Counted from the first letter of the stretch, positions 1-7,010 are shown. The stretch: 13,037 nt of DNA from Victivallaceae bacterium (GCA_028698975.1 JAQVVK010000043.1:1-13037), one strand, 5' to 3'. Notes: generated by a model not told the origin, from the letters alone. Numbers and translations are program-made.

Positions 1-653
1 CGGGCGGGTTTGTCTGTCCGGCCGAACGCGCCAAGCCGTGGGGTACGGGGCAGGCGGTATGGGCGGCGCGCAACGCGGTCGACACGCCGTTTGCGGTGAT
101 CAACGCCGATGATTTTTACGGTCGTGACGCCTATGCCAAGCTGGCGGGTTTTCTGCGTGAAGCCGATCCGAAATCGCTCGACGGGGCGATCGCGGCGTTT
201 ACGTTGTCCAACACGTTAAGTGAAAACGGCTCGGTTTCGCGCGGCATTTGTACGGTTTCCGCCGACGGATTTCTGAAAAAGGTGGTCGAAAACACCAATA
301 TTTTCCGTCGTGGCGGCAAGGTGGTGAGCGAGCTTGCCGACGGGGAGTCGCATGAATTTTGCGGAGACGAACCGGTTTCGATGAATGCGTGGGGGTTCAC
401 GCCCGCGCTGTTCGGCGAATTGGAGCGCATGTTTACCGAATTTCTGCGTGTTCGCGGCGGCGAACTTAAGAGCGAGTTCTATCTGCCGTCGGCTGCCGAC
501 GAGCTTATATGCACCGGCCGGGCGAAGATACACGCCTTGACCAGTGCCGACCGCTGGTTTGGGGTGACCTATCGGGAGGACAAGCCGGTGGTCATGGCCG
601 AGCTTGGCAAGCTGGTCGCGGCGGGGAAATATCCGGAAAAACTGTTTGCCTGA
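1..653 (+). CDS. Sugar-phosphate nucleotidyltransferase family protein, 5' end outside window
   Basis: The last 216 residues of a protein whose frame is open from base 3 to the TGA at 651-653. The visible part starts inside the catalytic domain. It has KPWGTG (bases 33-50) followed by VINADDFYG (96-122). In nucleotidyltransferases of the glucose-1-phosphate uridylyl/thymidylyltransferase fold, the aspartate after such a hydrophobic strand binds the metal and sugar nucleotide. The C-terminal pattern, WFGVTYREDKP followed by a short helix and YPEKLF, matches a subfamily of about 300 residues often annotated only as nucleotidyltransferase or NDP-sugar pyrophosphorylase. The N-terminal glycine-rich nucleotide-binding loop would lie before the window. 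The GTG at 96 is inside the conserved VINADD strand and is not the start. The substrate cannot be told from sequence. There are 72 bases to purB with a possible new promoter, so the two genes need not be co-transcribed. Confidence 0.85.
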   Translation, partial: GGFVCPAERAKPWGTGQAVWAARNAVDTPFAVINADDFYGRDAYAKLAGFLREADPKSLDGAIAAFTLSNTLSENGSVSRGICTVSADGFLKKVVENTNIFRRGGKVVSELADGESHEFCGDEPVSMNAWGFTPALFGELERMFTEFLRVRGGELKSEFYLPSAADELICTGRAKIHALTSADRWFGVTYREDKPVVMAELGKLVAAGKYPEKLFA

Positions 654-665
654 CCTGTTTATGCC

Positions 666-694
666 TTGTCAAATAAGGCGAACGGCAATACATT
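666..694 (+). promoter_or_regulatory. Possible promoter for purB-ftsA-ftsZ
   Basis: TTGTCA (666-671) and TACATT (689-694) are 17 bases apart, matching the sigma-70 consensus at 5/6 and 4/6 positions. They lie in the AT-rich 72-base gap before purB. A TATGAT at 698-703 is a better -10 box but has no -35 at correct spacing. A short hairpin, gcctt/aaggc (663-667 with 675-679), overlaps the proposed -35. It has no T-run, so it is not a convincing terminator for the upstream gene. Confidence 0.35.
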
Positions 695-725
695 ATATAT
701 GATATAGTTTAAAAAGGAGATAATT

Positions 726-2165
726 GTGGACAATAACACCTATCAGAATCCCCTGACCGGCCGCTATGCCGGGCCGGAAATGAGTTTTGTCTGGTCGCCG
801 CAGTTTAAGCATTCCACTTGGCGGCGGCTGTGGATCAAGCTGGCCGAGTGCGAAAAAGAACTCGGTCTGGCCATAACCGATCAGCAGATATCCGAGATGA
901 AAGCGCATGTCGAAGACATCGATTTCGACCGGGTGGCCGAAAAGGAAAAGGAGCTTCGTCACGACGTGATGAGCCATATTCACGTCTTTGGCGAACAGTG
1001 TCCGGACGCGATGCCGATCATTCACCTCGGAGCGACCAGCTGCTTTGTCACCGACAACACCGAGCTTATCCAGATGCGCGAGGGATTGAAGATCTTGCGC
1101 GGCAAGCTGCTTAAGCTCATGGCGCAGCTGGCGGATTTCTGCGACCGCAACAAGGCGTTGCCGACGCTGGGATTCACTCATTTTCAGCCGGCGCAGCTCA
1201 CGACGGTGGGCAAAAGGTTCAGTCTGTATTTGCAGGATTTCTGCTTCGACCTCGAACGGGTCGAAAACGAAATCTCCGGGCTGCCGTTCCGCAGCGTAAA
1301 AGGCACGACCGGCACGCAGGCCAGCTTCCTCGAACTCTTTGACGGCGACCACGACAAATGCCGCCGGCTGGAAAAGATGGTCGCTTCCGGCATGGGTTTC
1401 GACCGGGTGGTTGCGGTTTCGGGTCAGACCTACACCCGCAAGATCGACTATTTTGTGCTGTCGGTTTTGAGCGGCATCGCCCAGTCCGCCGCTAAAATGG
1501 CCACCGACATCCGTTTGCTGGCCAGCATGAAAGAGGTGGAGGAGCCGTTCGGCAAAAAGCAGATCGGTTCTTCGGCGATGGCTTACAAGCGCAACCCGAT
1601 GCGCAGCGAGCGCGTCTGTTCGATCGCCCGTTATGTGATGAACCTGCCCGGCAACGCCGCCATGACCGAGGCGACCCAGTGGTTTGAACGTACGCTTGAC
1701 GACTCGGCCAACCGCCGTATTGTGTTGGGCGAGGGGTTTTTGGCTTGCGACGTGATACTTTCGCTGCTCATCAACATCACCGACGGACTTCAGTTGTGGC
1801 CCAACGTGATCGCCCGCCATATCCGCGCCGAGCTGCCGTTTATGGCTACCGAAAATCTGCTCATGGCGGCGGTGCGCCGCGGCGGCGACCGCCAGAATCT
1901 GCATGAAGTCATACGGGTGAATTCGATGGCGGCTTCGCGCCGGGTCAAGGAGGAGGGGGCCGACAACGATCTGCTCGAGAGGTTGCGCAATGCGCCGGAA
2001 TTCGACATGATAAAAGACGAATTCGACTCGCTGCTTGATCCTGCCACCTTCATTGGTCGCGCTCCGCAGCAGGTGACCGATTTCCTTAACGAGGAGGTGC
2101 GGCCGATATTGGAAGCTCACCGCGCCGAACTTGAGGCGGCGCACGGCGATTCGGTAAACGTCTGA
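726..2165 (+). CDS. purB: Adenylosuccinate lyase, long eukaryote-like form
   Basis: A 479-residue enzyme of the fumarase/aspartase superfamily. It catalyses two fumarate-releasing steps of purine synthesis: SAICAR to AICAR, and adenylosuccinate to AMP. The N-terminal part (MSFVWSPQFKHSTWRRLW), GFTHFQPAQ with the catalytic-type His152, and the superfamily signature GSSAMAYKRNPMRSE (catalytic Ser at 282/283, Lys288, Asn290) all match the ~480-residue ADSL type known from animals and some bacteria, rather than the ~430-residue Bacillus type. The signature has Ala286 where most family members have Pro (SSAMPYKRN). The start is GTG at 726: AAGGAG at 714-719 is six bases upstream and no better start follows in the conserved N-terminus. 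Only 22 bases separate it from ftsA, suggesting one operon. The fold is homotetrameric in the family, with active sites built from three subunits. Confidence 0.96.
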   Translation: MDNNTYQNPLTGRYAGPEMSFVWSPQFKHSTWRRLWIKLAECEKELGLAITDQQISEMKAHVEDIDFDRVAEKEKELRHDVMSHIHVFGEQCPDAMPIIHLGATSCFVTDNTELIQMREGLKILRGKLLKLMAQLADFCDRNKALPTLGFTHFQPAQLTTVGKRFSLYLQDFCFDLERVENEISGLPFRSVKGTTGTQASFLELFDGDHDKCRRLEKMVASGMGFDRVVAVSGQTYTRKIDYFVLSVLSGIAQSAAKMATDIRLLASMKEVEEPFGKKQIGSSAMAYKRNPMRSERVCSIARYVMNLPGNAAMTEATQWFERTLDDSANRRIVLGEGFLACDVILSLLINITDGLQLWPNVIARHIRAELPFMATENLLMAAVRRGGDRQNLHEVIRVNSMAASRRVKEEGADNDLLERLRNAPEFDMIKDEFDSLLDPATFIGRAPQQVTDFLNEEVRPILEAHRAELEAAHGDSVNV

Positions 2166-2187
2166 ATCTGGCAGGAGGTCAGGGGCT

Positions 2188-3465
2188 ATGGCGATGTTTA
2201 AAACGCGCGACATTGTGACGGCGATCGAGATCGGCACATCAAAGATTTGCGTGCTGGTCGGCGAGGTTGGCGAGGACGGCCGGGTCAGCATCATCGGGCG
2301 CGGGGTCGCGCCCTCCGCCGGTTCGGTGGTCAAGGGTGAGGTCGAAAGCGTCGAAAACGCCTTTGACCGGCTGGGGCAGGCGCTGGAAGACGCCGACCGC
2401 AGTTCAAACCGCGAGCTGGGCAACACCGGTCTGGTGGCGATTGCCGTCACCGGTTGCGGAGCGGAGTCCTATCAGGGGGTCGGCACGGTGTTCATCAAGA
2501 GCGACGACCACAAAGTTTCCGCGCGCGACATTGCCGACGCGCATGAGAATGCCAAGGTGCAGATACTCGAACCCGGGCGCGAGATCATCAACAGTTCGGA
2601 GTCGTATTTCTTGCTCGACGGCCGCCGGGTGCGTCACCCGCTGAACCAAAACGCCGCCAAACTTGACGCCCATGTGCATATCGTGCATGCGCTTACGACG
2701 CGTATGGACAATTTCCGCTCTCTGGCCCGGGAATCCGGCTTCGAGGATTCGATGACCGAGGTGGTTTTTTCTCCTTTGGCCGACGAGTGCGGTATTGTTT
2801 CCGACGAGGAGCGCGAAAACGGGGTGCTGCTGATCGACATCGGGGCGGGGACGTCGGAATTTCTGGTCGAATACAACTCCGGCATTCTCTGCTCCGGGGT
2901 GCTTCAGATCGGTTTCGAGCACGTCGCCAACGATCTTTCGATCGGGCTGAATCTGCCGATCGAGCTTTGCCGCAAACTTTTGGAGGACGGTTCGGTCAAC
3001 CATATGTTTCACGACCGGCTCGATCATCTTGACGTGCCCGATAAAGGCGGGCGCATTCGCCGCATACCGGCTGGTTCGTTTGATACGGTCATCGACGCCC
3101 GTCTGCGCGAACTCTACGAGGTGGTGCGGGCCAGAATCGCCGAAGCCAATGTTTCGATCGCGCCCGAATCGGTCGGGGTGCTCACCGGAGGCGGTGCACT
3201 TTTGGAGCGTTCATCCGAACTTTTCCGCGATGTGTTCGACATGAGTTGCCGGATCGGCCAGCCGATCGAGCCGGGCGGGGCGGTGACCGGTATAGAGAGT
3301 CCGCGTTATTCGACGGTCTGGGGCGCGTTGCGGGCGGCGGCGTATTTTAACCGCACCTACGGGGCCTCGCAGGACGGGGTGAGCCGGGTGATAAACGCGG
3401 TGGACGGCCTGTTGAGCCGTACCCGTCGCAGTCTGGAAAATCTCAAAGGTTCGATCAAGGTGTAG
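2188..3465 (+). CDS. ftsA: Cell division protein FtsA
   Basis: A 425-residue actin-family ATPase that tethers FtsZ filaments to the membrane at the division site. The actin-type phosphate-1 loop is AIEIGTSK (residues 12-19), phosphate-2 is LIDIGAGTSEF (around D217-T222), and the adenosine motif is LTGGGA (332-337). The FtsA-specific 1C domain replaces the actin 1B domain at roughly residues 83-165. The length is close to E. coli FtsA (420). The last ~25 residues (GLLSRTRRSLENLK region) form a plausible amphipathic helix, where FtsA normally carries its membrane-targeting sequence. The ATG at 2188 follows AGGAGG at 2173-2178. The gene ends two bases before ftsZ, so translation is probably coupled and the products made in fixed ratio. 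The usual upstream division genes (ftsQ, mur genes) are absent; purB is there instead. Confidence 0.94.
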   Translation: MAMFKTRDIVTAIEIGTSKICVLVGEVGEDGRVSIIGRGVAPSAGSVVKGEVESVENAFDRLGQALEDADRSSNRELGNTGLVAIAVTGCGAESYQGVGTVFIKSDDHKVSARDIADAHENAKVQILEPGREIINSSESYFLLDGRRVRHPLNQNAAKLDAHVHIVHALTTRMDNFRSLARESGFEDSMTEVVFSPLADECGIVSDEERENGVLLIDIGAGTSEFLVEYNSGILCSGVLQIGFEHVANDLSIGLNLPIELCRKLLEDGSVNHMFHDRLDHLDVPDKGGRIRRIPAGSFDTVIDARLRELYEVVRARIAEANVSIAPESVGVLTGGGALLERSSELFRDVFDMSCRIGQPIEPGGAVTGIESPRYSTVWGALRAAAYFNRTYGASQDGVSRVINAVDGLLSRTRRSLENLKGSIKV

Positions 3466-3467
3466 TC

Positions 3468-4691
3468 ATGGAAGAATCTGAAAAAAAGGTCGTGACGCTG
3501 CTTGCGCTGGGCGGGGCGGGCTGCCGCATATTGAATGCGATCTCCGGCGATCCGGCACTGTCCGGTATTCGTTTGGCCGCCGCCGACACCGATTCGGAGA
3601 GCCTTAAAAATTCGGGAGCCCCCGAGGCCGACCGTTTGCTGGCCGGCGGGGTCTGGCGGCACGGGCGCGGCTGCGGCGGCAACCCGATTGACGGTCAGCG
3701 GGCGTTTTCGCATGAGCGCGGCAATCTGGAAAAATTGCTGACCGGAGCCGATTTTCTGTTTGTGATCGCCGGTCTGGGCGGCGGCGCGGCTTCCGGCGGT
3801 GCGCCGGTGGTGCTCAGCGTGGCGCGCCGGATGAATCTGCCGGTGTTCTTTGTGGTCACGATGCCGTTTTCGCTGGAGGGTCACACCCGGCGGCGCACCG
3901 CCGAGGAGTGTGTAGCCAACGAGCTGGTCGGTTTGGCGGACGCGGTGATCCCTTTGCCCAACGATCTATTGTTTTCGGTATTGGAGCCTAATACGCCGCT
4001 TACCGAAGCGTATGCCTTGTCCGACGTGGAGGCCGGTCGCACGGTGGTGGCGATGGCGCGGCTGCTGGCGGCGGGGAATCTGATGTCGGCCGATTTTGCC
4101 GATCTTTCGTCGGTATTGCGCCGGCGCAAGTGCCTGTGCAGTGTCGGCGTGGGGGTGGCGCGGCGTGAGGATGGCGGGGCGGAGACCGGTATGCAGGCAT
4201 TGGAAAAAATGCTGGCGTCGCCTTTGCTTGGCGGAGCAGGCAAGCTGCGTTCGGCCGATGCGGTGATGTTCACGCTTTTGGGCGGCCCCGAGCTGTCGCT
4301 GGGGGAGGCCAAGCAGGTGTTTGAGCTTGCGGGGCGGCAGGTTTCGCCGGAGACTTCACTGGTGGTGGGTGCGGCGGTGCATGAGGCGTGGCGCGGCATG
4401 CTCCAATTGAGCGCGGTAACGGTCAAATATGACATTGAGTCCGCGCCGGGATCGGATGTGGCGGCCCGCAGTGCGACCCGCCCGGCTCCGGTGCGTCGGC
4501 ACAAGGGTGCGGCGGTTCAGGAGGCGGCGGAAAGCGGAGATCTGCTTCAGCCGTCGCTGTTCGAGTTGTTCACGCGCGGGATCATGGAGCAGACCACTCG
4601 CACGACCTGGCGCGGCGAGGATCTTGACGTGCCGGCGTTTCGTCGGCGCGGCATGGCGATAGACACCGGAGAAACGGTATCCGGCAAGTAA
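3468..4691 (+). CDS. ftsZ: Divergent FtsZ, tubulin-like division GTPase
   Basis: A 407-residue protein that matches FtsZ along its whole length but has weakened signatures. The N-terminal GTPase domain has GGAGCRILN (15-23; usually GVGGGG.N), DTD at 40-42 (usually NTD), GCGGNP (68-73; usually GAGANP), GGGAASGG (104-111; usually GGGTGTGA), then APVV, PFSLEG (133-138), the PND loop (164-166) and DVEAGRTV. The T7 loop is SADFAD: Asp209 and Asp212, which complete the GTPase site of the neighbouring subunit, are kept, but the usual Asn207 is Ser. The C-terminal domain (SPLL..., ~220-320) is followed by a variable linker and LDVPAFRRR (386-394), a good match to the conserved C-terminal peptide that binds FtsA. 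AAGGTG at 3457-3462, inside the ftsA end, serves as ribosome binding site. The retained tail and ftsA neighbour argue for a working septal FtsZ, but polymerisation or GTPase rate may differ. Confidence 0.86.
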   Translation: MEESEKKVVTLLALGGAGCRILNAISGDPALSGIRLAAADTDSESLKNSGAPEADRLLAGGVWRHGRGCGGNPIDGQRAFSHERGNLEKLLTGADFLFVIAGLGGGAASGGAPVVLSVARRMNLPVFFVVTMPFSLEGHTRRRTAEECVANELVGLADAVIPLPNDLLFSVLEPNTPLTEAYALSDVEAGRTVVAMARLLAAGNLMSADFADLSSVLRRRKCLCSVGVGVARREDGGAETGMQALEKMLASPLLGGAGKLRSADAVMFTLLGGPELSLGEAKQVFELAGRQVSPETSLVVGAAVHEAWRGMLQLSAVTVKYDIESAPGSDVAARSATRPAPVRRHKGAAVQEAAESGDLLQPSLFELFTRGIMEQTTRTTWRGEDLDVPAFRRRGMAIDTGETVSGK

Positions 4692-4717
4692 AAACCGCCG
4701 TTTTCAGGGCGTTTTTT
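4691..4717 (+). terminator. Probable Rho-independent terminator after ftsZ
   Basis: AAAAC (4691-4695) and GCC (4697-4699), with one bulged C, pair with GGC (4708-4710) and GTTTT (4711-4715) around an 8-base loop. The stem runs directly into a T-run (4712-4717). The stem starts at the last base of the ftsZ stop codon. The GC core is short, so strength is uncertain, but the position between ftsZ and a new tRNA promoter is right. Confidence 0.6.
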
Positions 4718-4749
4718 ACTAAAAAAACAGAAAAAACTGCGAAAACGAT

Positions 4750-4777
4750 TTGCAAAGCCGGAAGTTTGTAATATATT
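4750..4777 (+). promoter_or_regulatory. Probable sigma-70 promoter of the tRNA-tuf operon
   Basis: TTGCAA (4750-4755) and TATATT (4772-4777) are separated by 16 bases, in an AT-rich stretch just after the ftsZ terminator and about 40 bases before tRNA-Leu. An overlapping TAATAT at 4769-4774 would give a 13-base spacer, which is too short. A TTAAGACCCTGT stretch follows, where transcription would begin. It probably drives tRNA-Leu, tRNA-Thr, tuf and perhaps everything through rplL. Confidence 0.55.
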
Positions 4778-4818
4778 AAGACCCTGTATTCGCTGAAATA
4801 CCGGCGAGGTTCTTTGAT

Positions 4819-4903
4819 GCTCGGGTGGCGGAATTGGCAGACGCGTATGGTTGAGGTCCATATGGAGTAATCCTTGGGGGTTCAAGTCCCCCCCCGAGTA
4901 CCA
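4819..4903 (+). tRNA. tRNA-Leu (anticodon GAG)
   Basis: An 85-base class II tRNA. The acceptor GCTCGGG (4819-4825) pairs with CCCGAGT (4893-4899), with a G-T pair at the end. The anticodon loop TTGAGGT is at 4851-4857 with GAG at 4853-4855, reading CTC/CTT leucine codons. It has the long variable arm expected of tRNA-Leu, the T-arm GGGGG-TTCAAGT-CCCCC (4876-4892), and an encoded CCA at 4901-4903. It is first in the tuf operon. Confidence 0.97.
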
Positions 4904-4936
4904 GTTTTCCCTAAAAGGGAATGTTTTGGTGTAGAT

Positions 4937-5012
4937 GCCTACATAGCTCAGTCGGTAGAGCGTATCCTTGGTAAGGATAAGGTCACCGGTTCGATTCCGG
5001 TTGTAGGCTCCA
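4937..5012 (+). tRNA. tRNA-Thr (anticodon GGT)
   Basis: A 76-base tRNA. The acceptor GCCTACA (4937-4943) pairs with TGTAGGC (5002-5008). The anticodon stem TATCC/GGATA encloses TTGGTAA (4968-4974), with GGT at 4970-4972, reading ACC/ACT threonine codons. The T-loop TTCGATT sits between ACCGG and CCGGT, the discriminator is T, and CCA is encoded at 5010-5012. It is 44 bases from tuf; a tRNA-Thr just before tuf is also seen in the E. coli tufB operon. Confidence 0.97.
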
Positions 5013-5056
5013 TTTGATATAACGGGAAACGAAAGACAACCTTTCAGGAGGAAAAA

Positions 5057-6253
5057 ATGGCTAAGGAAAAATTCGAAAGAACCAAGCCGCACGTCAACAT
5101 CGGTACGATCGGCCATGTGGACCACGGCAAGACGACTCTCACCGCTGCGATCACGATGGTATTGCACAATAAGTTCGGCGGTGAAGTCCGCAAGTATGAT
5201 GAGATCGATAACGCGCCGGAAGAGAAGGCCCGTGGTATCACCATCAACACTTCGCACGTTGAGTACCAGACCGAGCATCGTCACTATGCGCACGTTGACT
5301 GCCCGGGACACGCCGACTATGTTAAGAACATGATCACCGGTGCGGCTCAGATGGACGGAGCGATCCTCGTGATCGCGGCGACCGACGGCCCGATGGCTCA
5401 GACTCGTGAGCACGTGCTGCTGGCCCGTCAGGTGGGTGTGCCGGCCATCGTGGTTTTCCTGAACAAGGTTGACCAGCTTGATGACCCCGAGTTGCTTGAG
5501 TTGGTCGAGATGGAAGTCCGTGAGCTGCTCAACAGCTACGACTATCCCGGCGACGATATTCCGATCATCAAAGGTTCCGCTCTCAAGGCGGTTGAAGCCG
5601 AAGGTGATGTCAACAACCCGGCCTGCAAGTGCATTCTCGATTTGATGGATGCGGTTGACAGCTACATTCCGGAACCCAAGCGCGATGTTGATCAGCCGTT
5701 CCTTATGCCGATCGAAGACGTGTTCTCGATCGAAGGTCGCGGTACCGTGGTCACCGGTCGTGTTGAGCGCGGAATTGTGAAGATGAACGATGAAGTTGAA
5801 ATCATCGGTATCAAACCGACGGTCAAGACTTCGGTTACCGGTATTGAAATGTTCCGCAAGCTGCTCGACGAGGGCGAGGCCGGTGATAACGTCGGTTGCC
5901 TGCTCCGCGGCACCAAGCGTGAAGACGTTGAGCGCGGCCAGGTTTTGGCCAAGCCGGGCAGCGTGACCCCGCACACTCAGTTCCGTGGAGAGATCTACGT
6001 GCTGAGCAAGGAAGAAGGCGGCCGTCACACTCCGTTCTTCAACAACTACCGTCCGCAGTTCTACTTCCGCACCACCGACGTGACCGGTACGATCACGTTG
6101 AAGGAAGGTGTCGAAATGGTGATGCCCGGTGATAACACCACCATCGCCGTTGAGCTGATCGCCCCGATCGCCATGGAAAAAGGTCTCCGCTTCGCTATTC
6201 GCGAGGGTGGTCGTACCGTGGCTTCCGGTCGTGTCAGCGACATCGTGAAGTAA
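5057..6253 (+). CDS. tuf: Elongation factor Tu
   Basis: A 398-residue translational GTPase that brings aminoacyl-tRNA to the ribosomal A site. The P-loop GHVDHGKT is at residues 19-26, the switch I stretch RGITINTSHVEY follows, then DCPGHADYV and NKVD for guanine recognition. Domain 2 starts near the FSIEGRGTVVTGRVERG segment, and the protein ends with the domain 3 strand GGRTVASGRVSDIVK. The length is within a few residues of E. coli EF-Tu (394). A strong AGGAGG (5046-5051) lies five bases before the ATG. The gene follows two tRNA genes and precedes rpmG. A large hairpin directly after the stop may protect the 3' end or separate a tuf-rich transcript from the lower-expressed genes downstream. 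Confidence 0.99.
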   Translation: MAKEKFERTKPHVNIGTIGHVDHGKTTLTAAITMVLHNKFGGEVRKYDEIDNAPEEKARGITINTSHVEYQTEHRHYAHVDCPGHADYVKNMITGAAQMDGAILVIAATDGPMAQTREHVLLARQVGVPAIVVFLNKVDQLDDPELLELVEMEVRELLNSYDYPGDDIPIIKGSALKAVEAEGDVNNPACKCILDLMDAVDSYIPEPKRDVDQPFLMPIEDVFSIEGRGTVVTGRVERGIVKMNDEVEIIGIKPTVKTSVTGIEMFRKLLDEGEAGDNVGCLLRGTKREDVERGQVLAKPGSVTPHTQFRGEIYVLSKEEGGRHTPFFNNYRPQFYFRTTDVTGTITLKEGVEMVMPGDNTTIAVELIAPIAMEKGLRFAIREGGRTVASGRVSDIVK

Positions 6254-6271
6254 GATCCGGTCGAAAATATC

Positions 6272-6305
6272 ATCCCGGATCGCCGTAAATTCGGCGATTC
6301 GGGAT
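6272..6305 (+). other. Strong intercistronic hairpin after tuf
   Basis: A 14-base arm (6272-6285) pairs with 6292-6305 around a TAAATT loop, with every position paired and one G-T wobble (6278 with 6299). No T-run follows (AATCGTGT), so it does not look like a complete intrinsic terminator. More likely it is an RNA-stabilising or processing hairpin between tuf and rpmG, or it only slows transcription. It lies 18 bases after the tuf stop and 26 before rpmG. Confidence 0.7.
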
Positions 6306-6331
6306 AATCGTGTAATTCAGGGATAGATCAC

Positions 6332-6484
6332 ATGGCACGCGAGCTTATAATTTTGGAATGCACTGAGTGCAAGCATCGCAACTACACCTCCATGAAGGAG
6401 AAACGCAATACTCCCGATCGCATTGAGAAGATGAAGTATTGCAAGTTCGAGCACAAGCACACTCTCCACAAGGAAACCAAGTAG
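6332..6484 (+). CDS. rpmG: 50S ribosomal protein L33
   Basis: A 50-residue protein from ATG at 6332 to TAG at 6482-6484. It starts MARELIILECTECKHRNYTS and ends KHTLHKETK, the typical L33 frame with the usual short length. L33 sits near the E site of the large subunit. The zinc ribbon has Cys10 and Cys13 but only Cys37 of the second pair. Where zinc-binding L33 has CxxC, this protein has C-K-F-E, with His41 and His43 nearby. It may still bind metal with a histidine, or represent a step towards the cysteine-free form. Only a weak AGGGA (6319-6323) precedes the start. The order tuf, rpmG, tRNA-Trp, secE is common in bacteria. Confidence 0.95.
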   Translation: MARELIILECTECKHRNYTSMKEKRNTPDRIEKMKYCKFEHKHTLHKETK

Positions 6485-6700
6485 TTATTTTCCTTTCTTC
6501 GTGAAAGGAAAGTTACCAAAGGGAAAGCGATATTCCGGCACGAGTGTCGGATTTGTCTCTTACTTGTGCCGCCGGGGAAAATCTCCGGGTTCCCGGTCAA
6601 AGCGATTTGGCCGGAGCTGTTGAAAAAAGTTCACTCTTGATCTGACGAACTGTTTTGAAGAGTGGATTCATAGGTTGAATCACTTCGTTTATGAAGTGAT
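6485..6700 (+). other. Hairpin-rich non-coding stretch after rpmG
   Basis: No convincing protein gene. Several stems follow one another: 6489-6497 with 6503-6511 (9 bp); 6534-6540 with 6545-6551 (7 bp); 6572-6577 with 6583-6588 (6 bp, loop AAAAT); 6593-6601 with 6606-6614 (9 bp closing a GCGA tetraloop); 6632-6638 with 6658-6664 (7 bp); and 6679-6686 with 6693-6700 (8 bp). GGCAC in the second stem can instead pair with GTGCC at 6566-6570, giving mutually exclusive folds. None is followed by a good T-run. It could be the 3' region of the tuf-rpmG message, a processing spacer before tRNA-Trp, or a small RNA. Nothing matches RNase P, tmRNA or SRP RNA by eye. Confidence 0.5.
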
Positions 6701-6796
6701 GGCAACTTTTGGGAGTTGATAGTAAAACAGGATCGTCCAAACTCGAAGTGACGAGTACGGCGCAAGCCGCACGGAGTTGTGGAGAGCGGGGGTCCA

Positions 6797-6861
6797 CCAA
6801 AAGTACCCGTAGCCCGCGAAGCGGGAGCCGAGGCTCAAACGCCGAGGGTGGCAACTTTTGG
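6797..6861 (+). repeat. REP-like palindromic element, copy 1
   Basis: CCAAAAGT (6797-6804) pairs with ACTTTTGG (6854-6861), and ACCC (6805-6808) pairs with GGGT (6846-6849). Inside lie CCCGC-GAA-GCGGG (6813-6825), which contains the very stable GCGAAGC mini-hairpin sequence, and AGC-CGAG-GCT (6826-6835). This nested design, about 65 bases with a closed outer stem, resembles dispersed REP-type elements. That it is dispersed genome-wide is inference. Confidence 0.6.
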
Positions 6862-6945
6862 GAGTTGATAGTAAAACAGGATCGTCCAAACTCGAAGTGA
6901 CGAGTACGGTGCATGCCGCACGGAGGAACGGAGAGCGGGGGTCCA

Positions 6946-7010
6946 CCAAAAGTACCCGTAGCCCGCGAAGCGGGAGCCGAGGCTCAAACGCCGAGGGTGG
7001 CAACTTTTGG
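6946..7010 (+). repeat. REP-like palindromic element, copy 2
   Basis: The same element exactly 149 bases after copy 1, identical within the palindrome. The outer arms are 6946-6953 and 7003-7010. It lies ten bases before the first base of tRNA-Trp, so its fold could influence processing of the tRNA 5' end. Confidence 0.6.

Noticed and set aside
693..2450. 585-codon open frame on the minus strand opposite purB and the ftsA start
   Set aside because: It is antisense to well-supported conserved genes and its product is rich in His/Arg with no recognisable domain. Long antisense frames arise from the codon bias of GC-rich genes. The same applies to 4547-6028 and 10595-12520 on the minus strand.
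4907..4921. TTCCC-TAAAA-GGGAA hairpin between tRNA-Leu and tRNA-Thr as a terminator
   Set aside because: The 5-bp stem is weak and the tail TGTTTT is poor. A terminator here would cut off tRNA-Thr and tuf, so it is more likely a spacer structure for tRNA processing.
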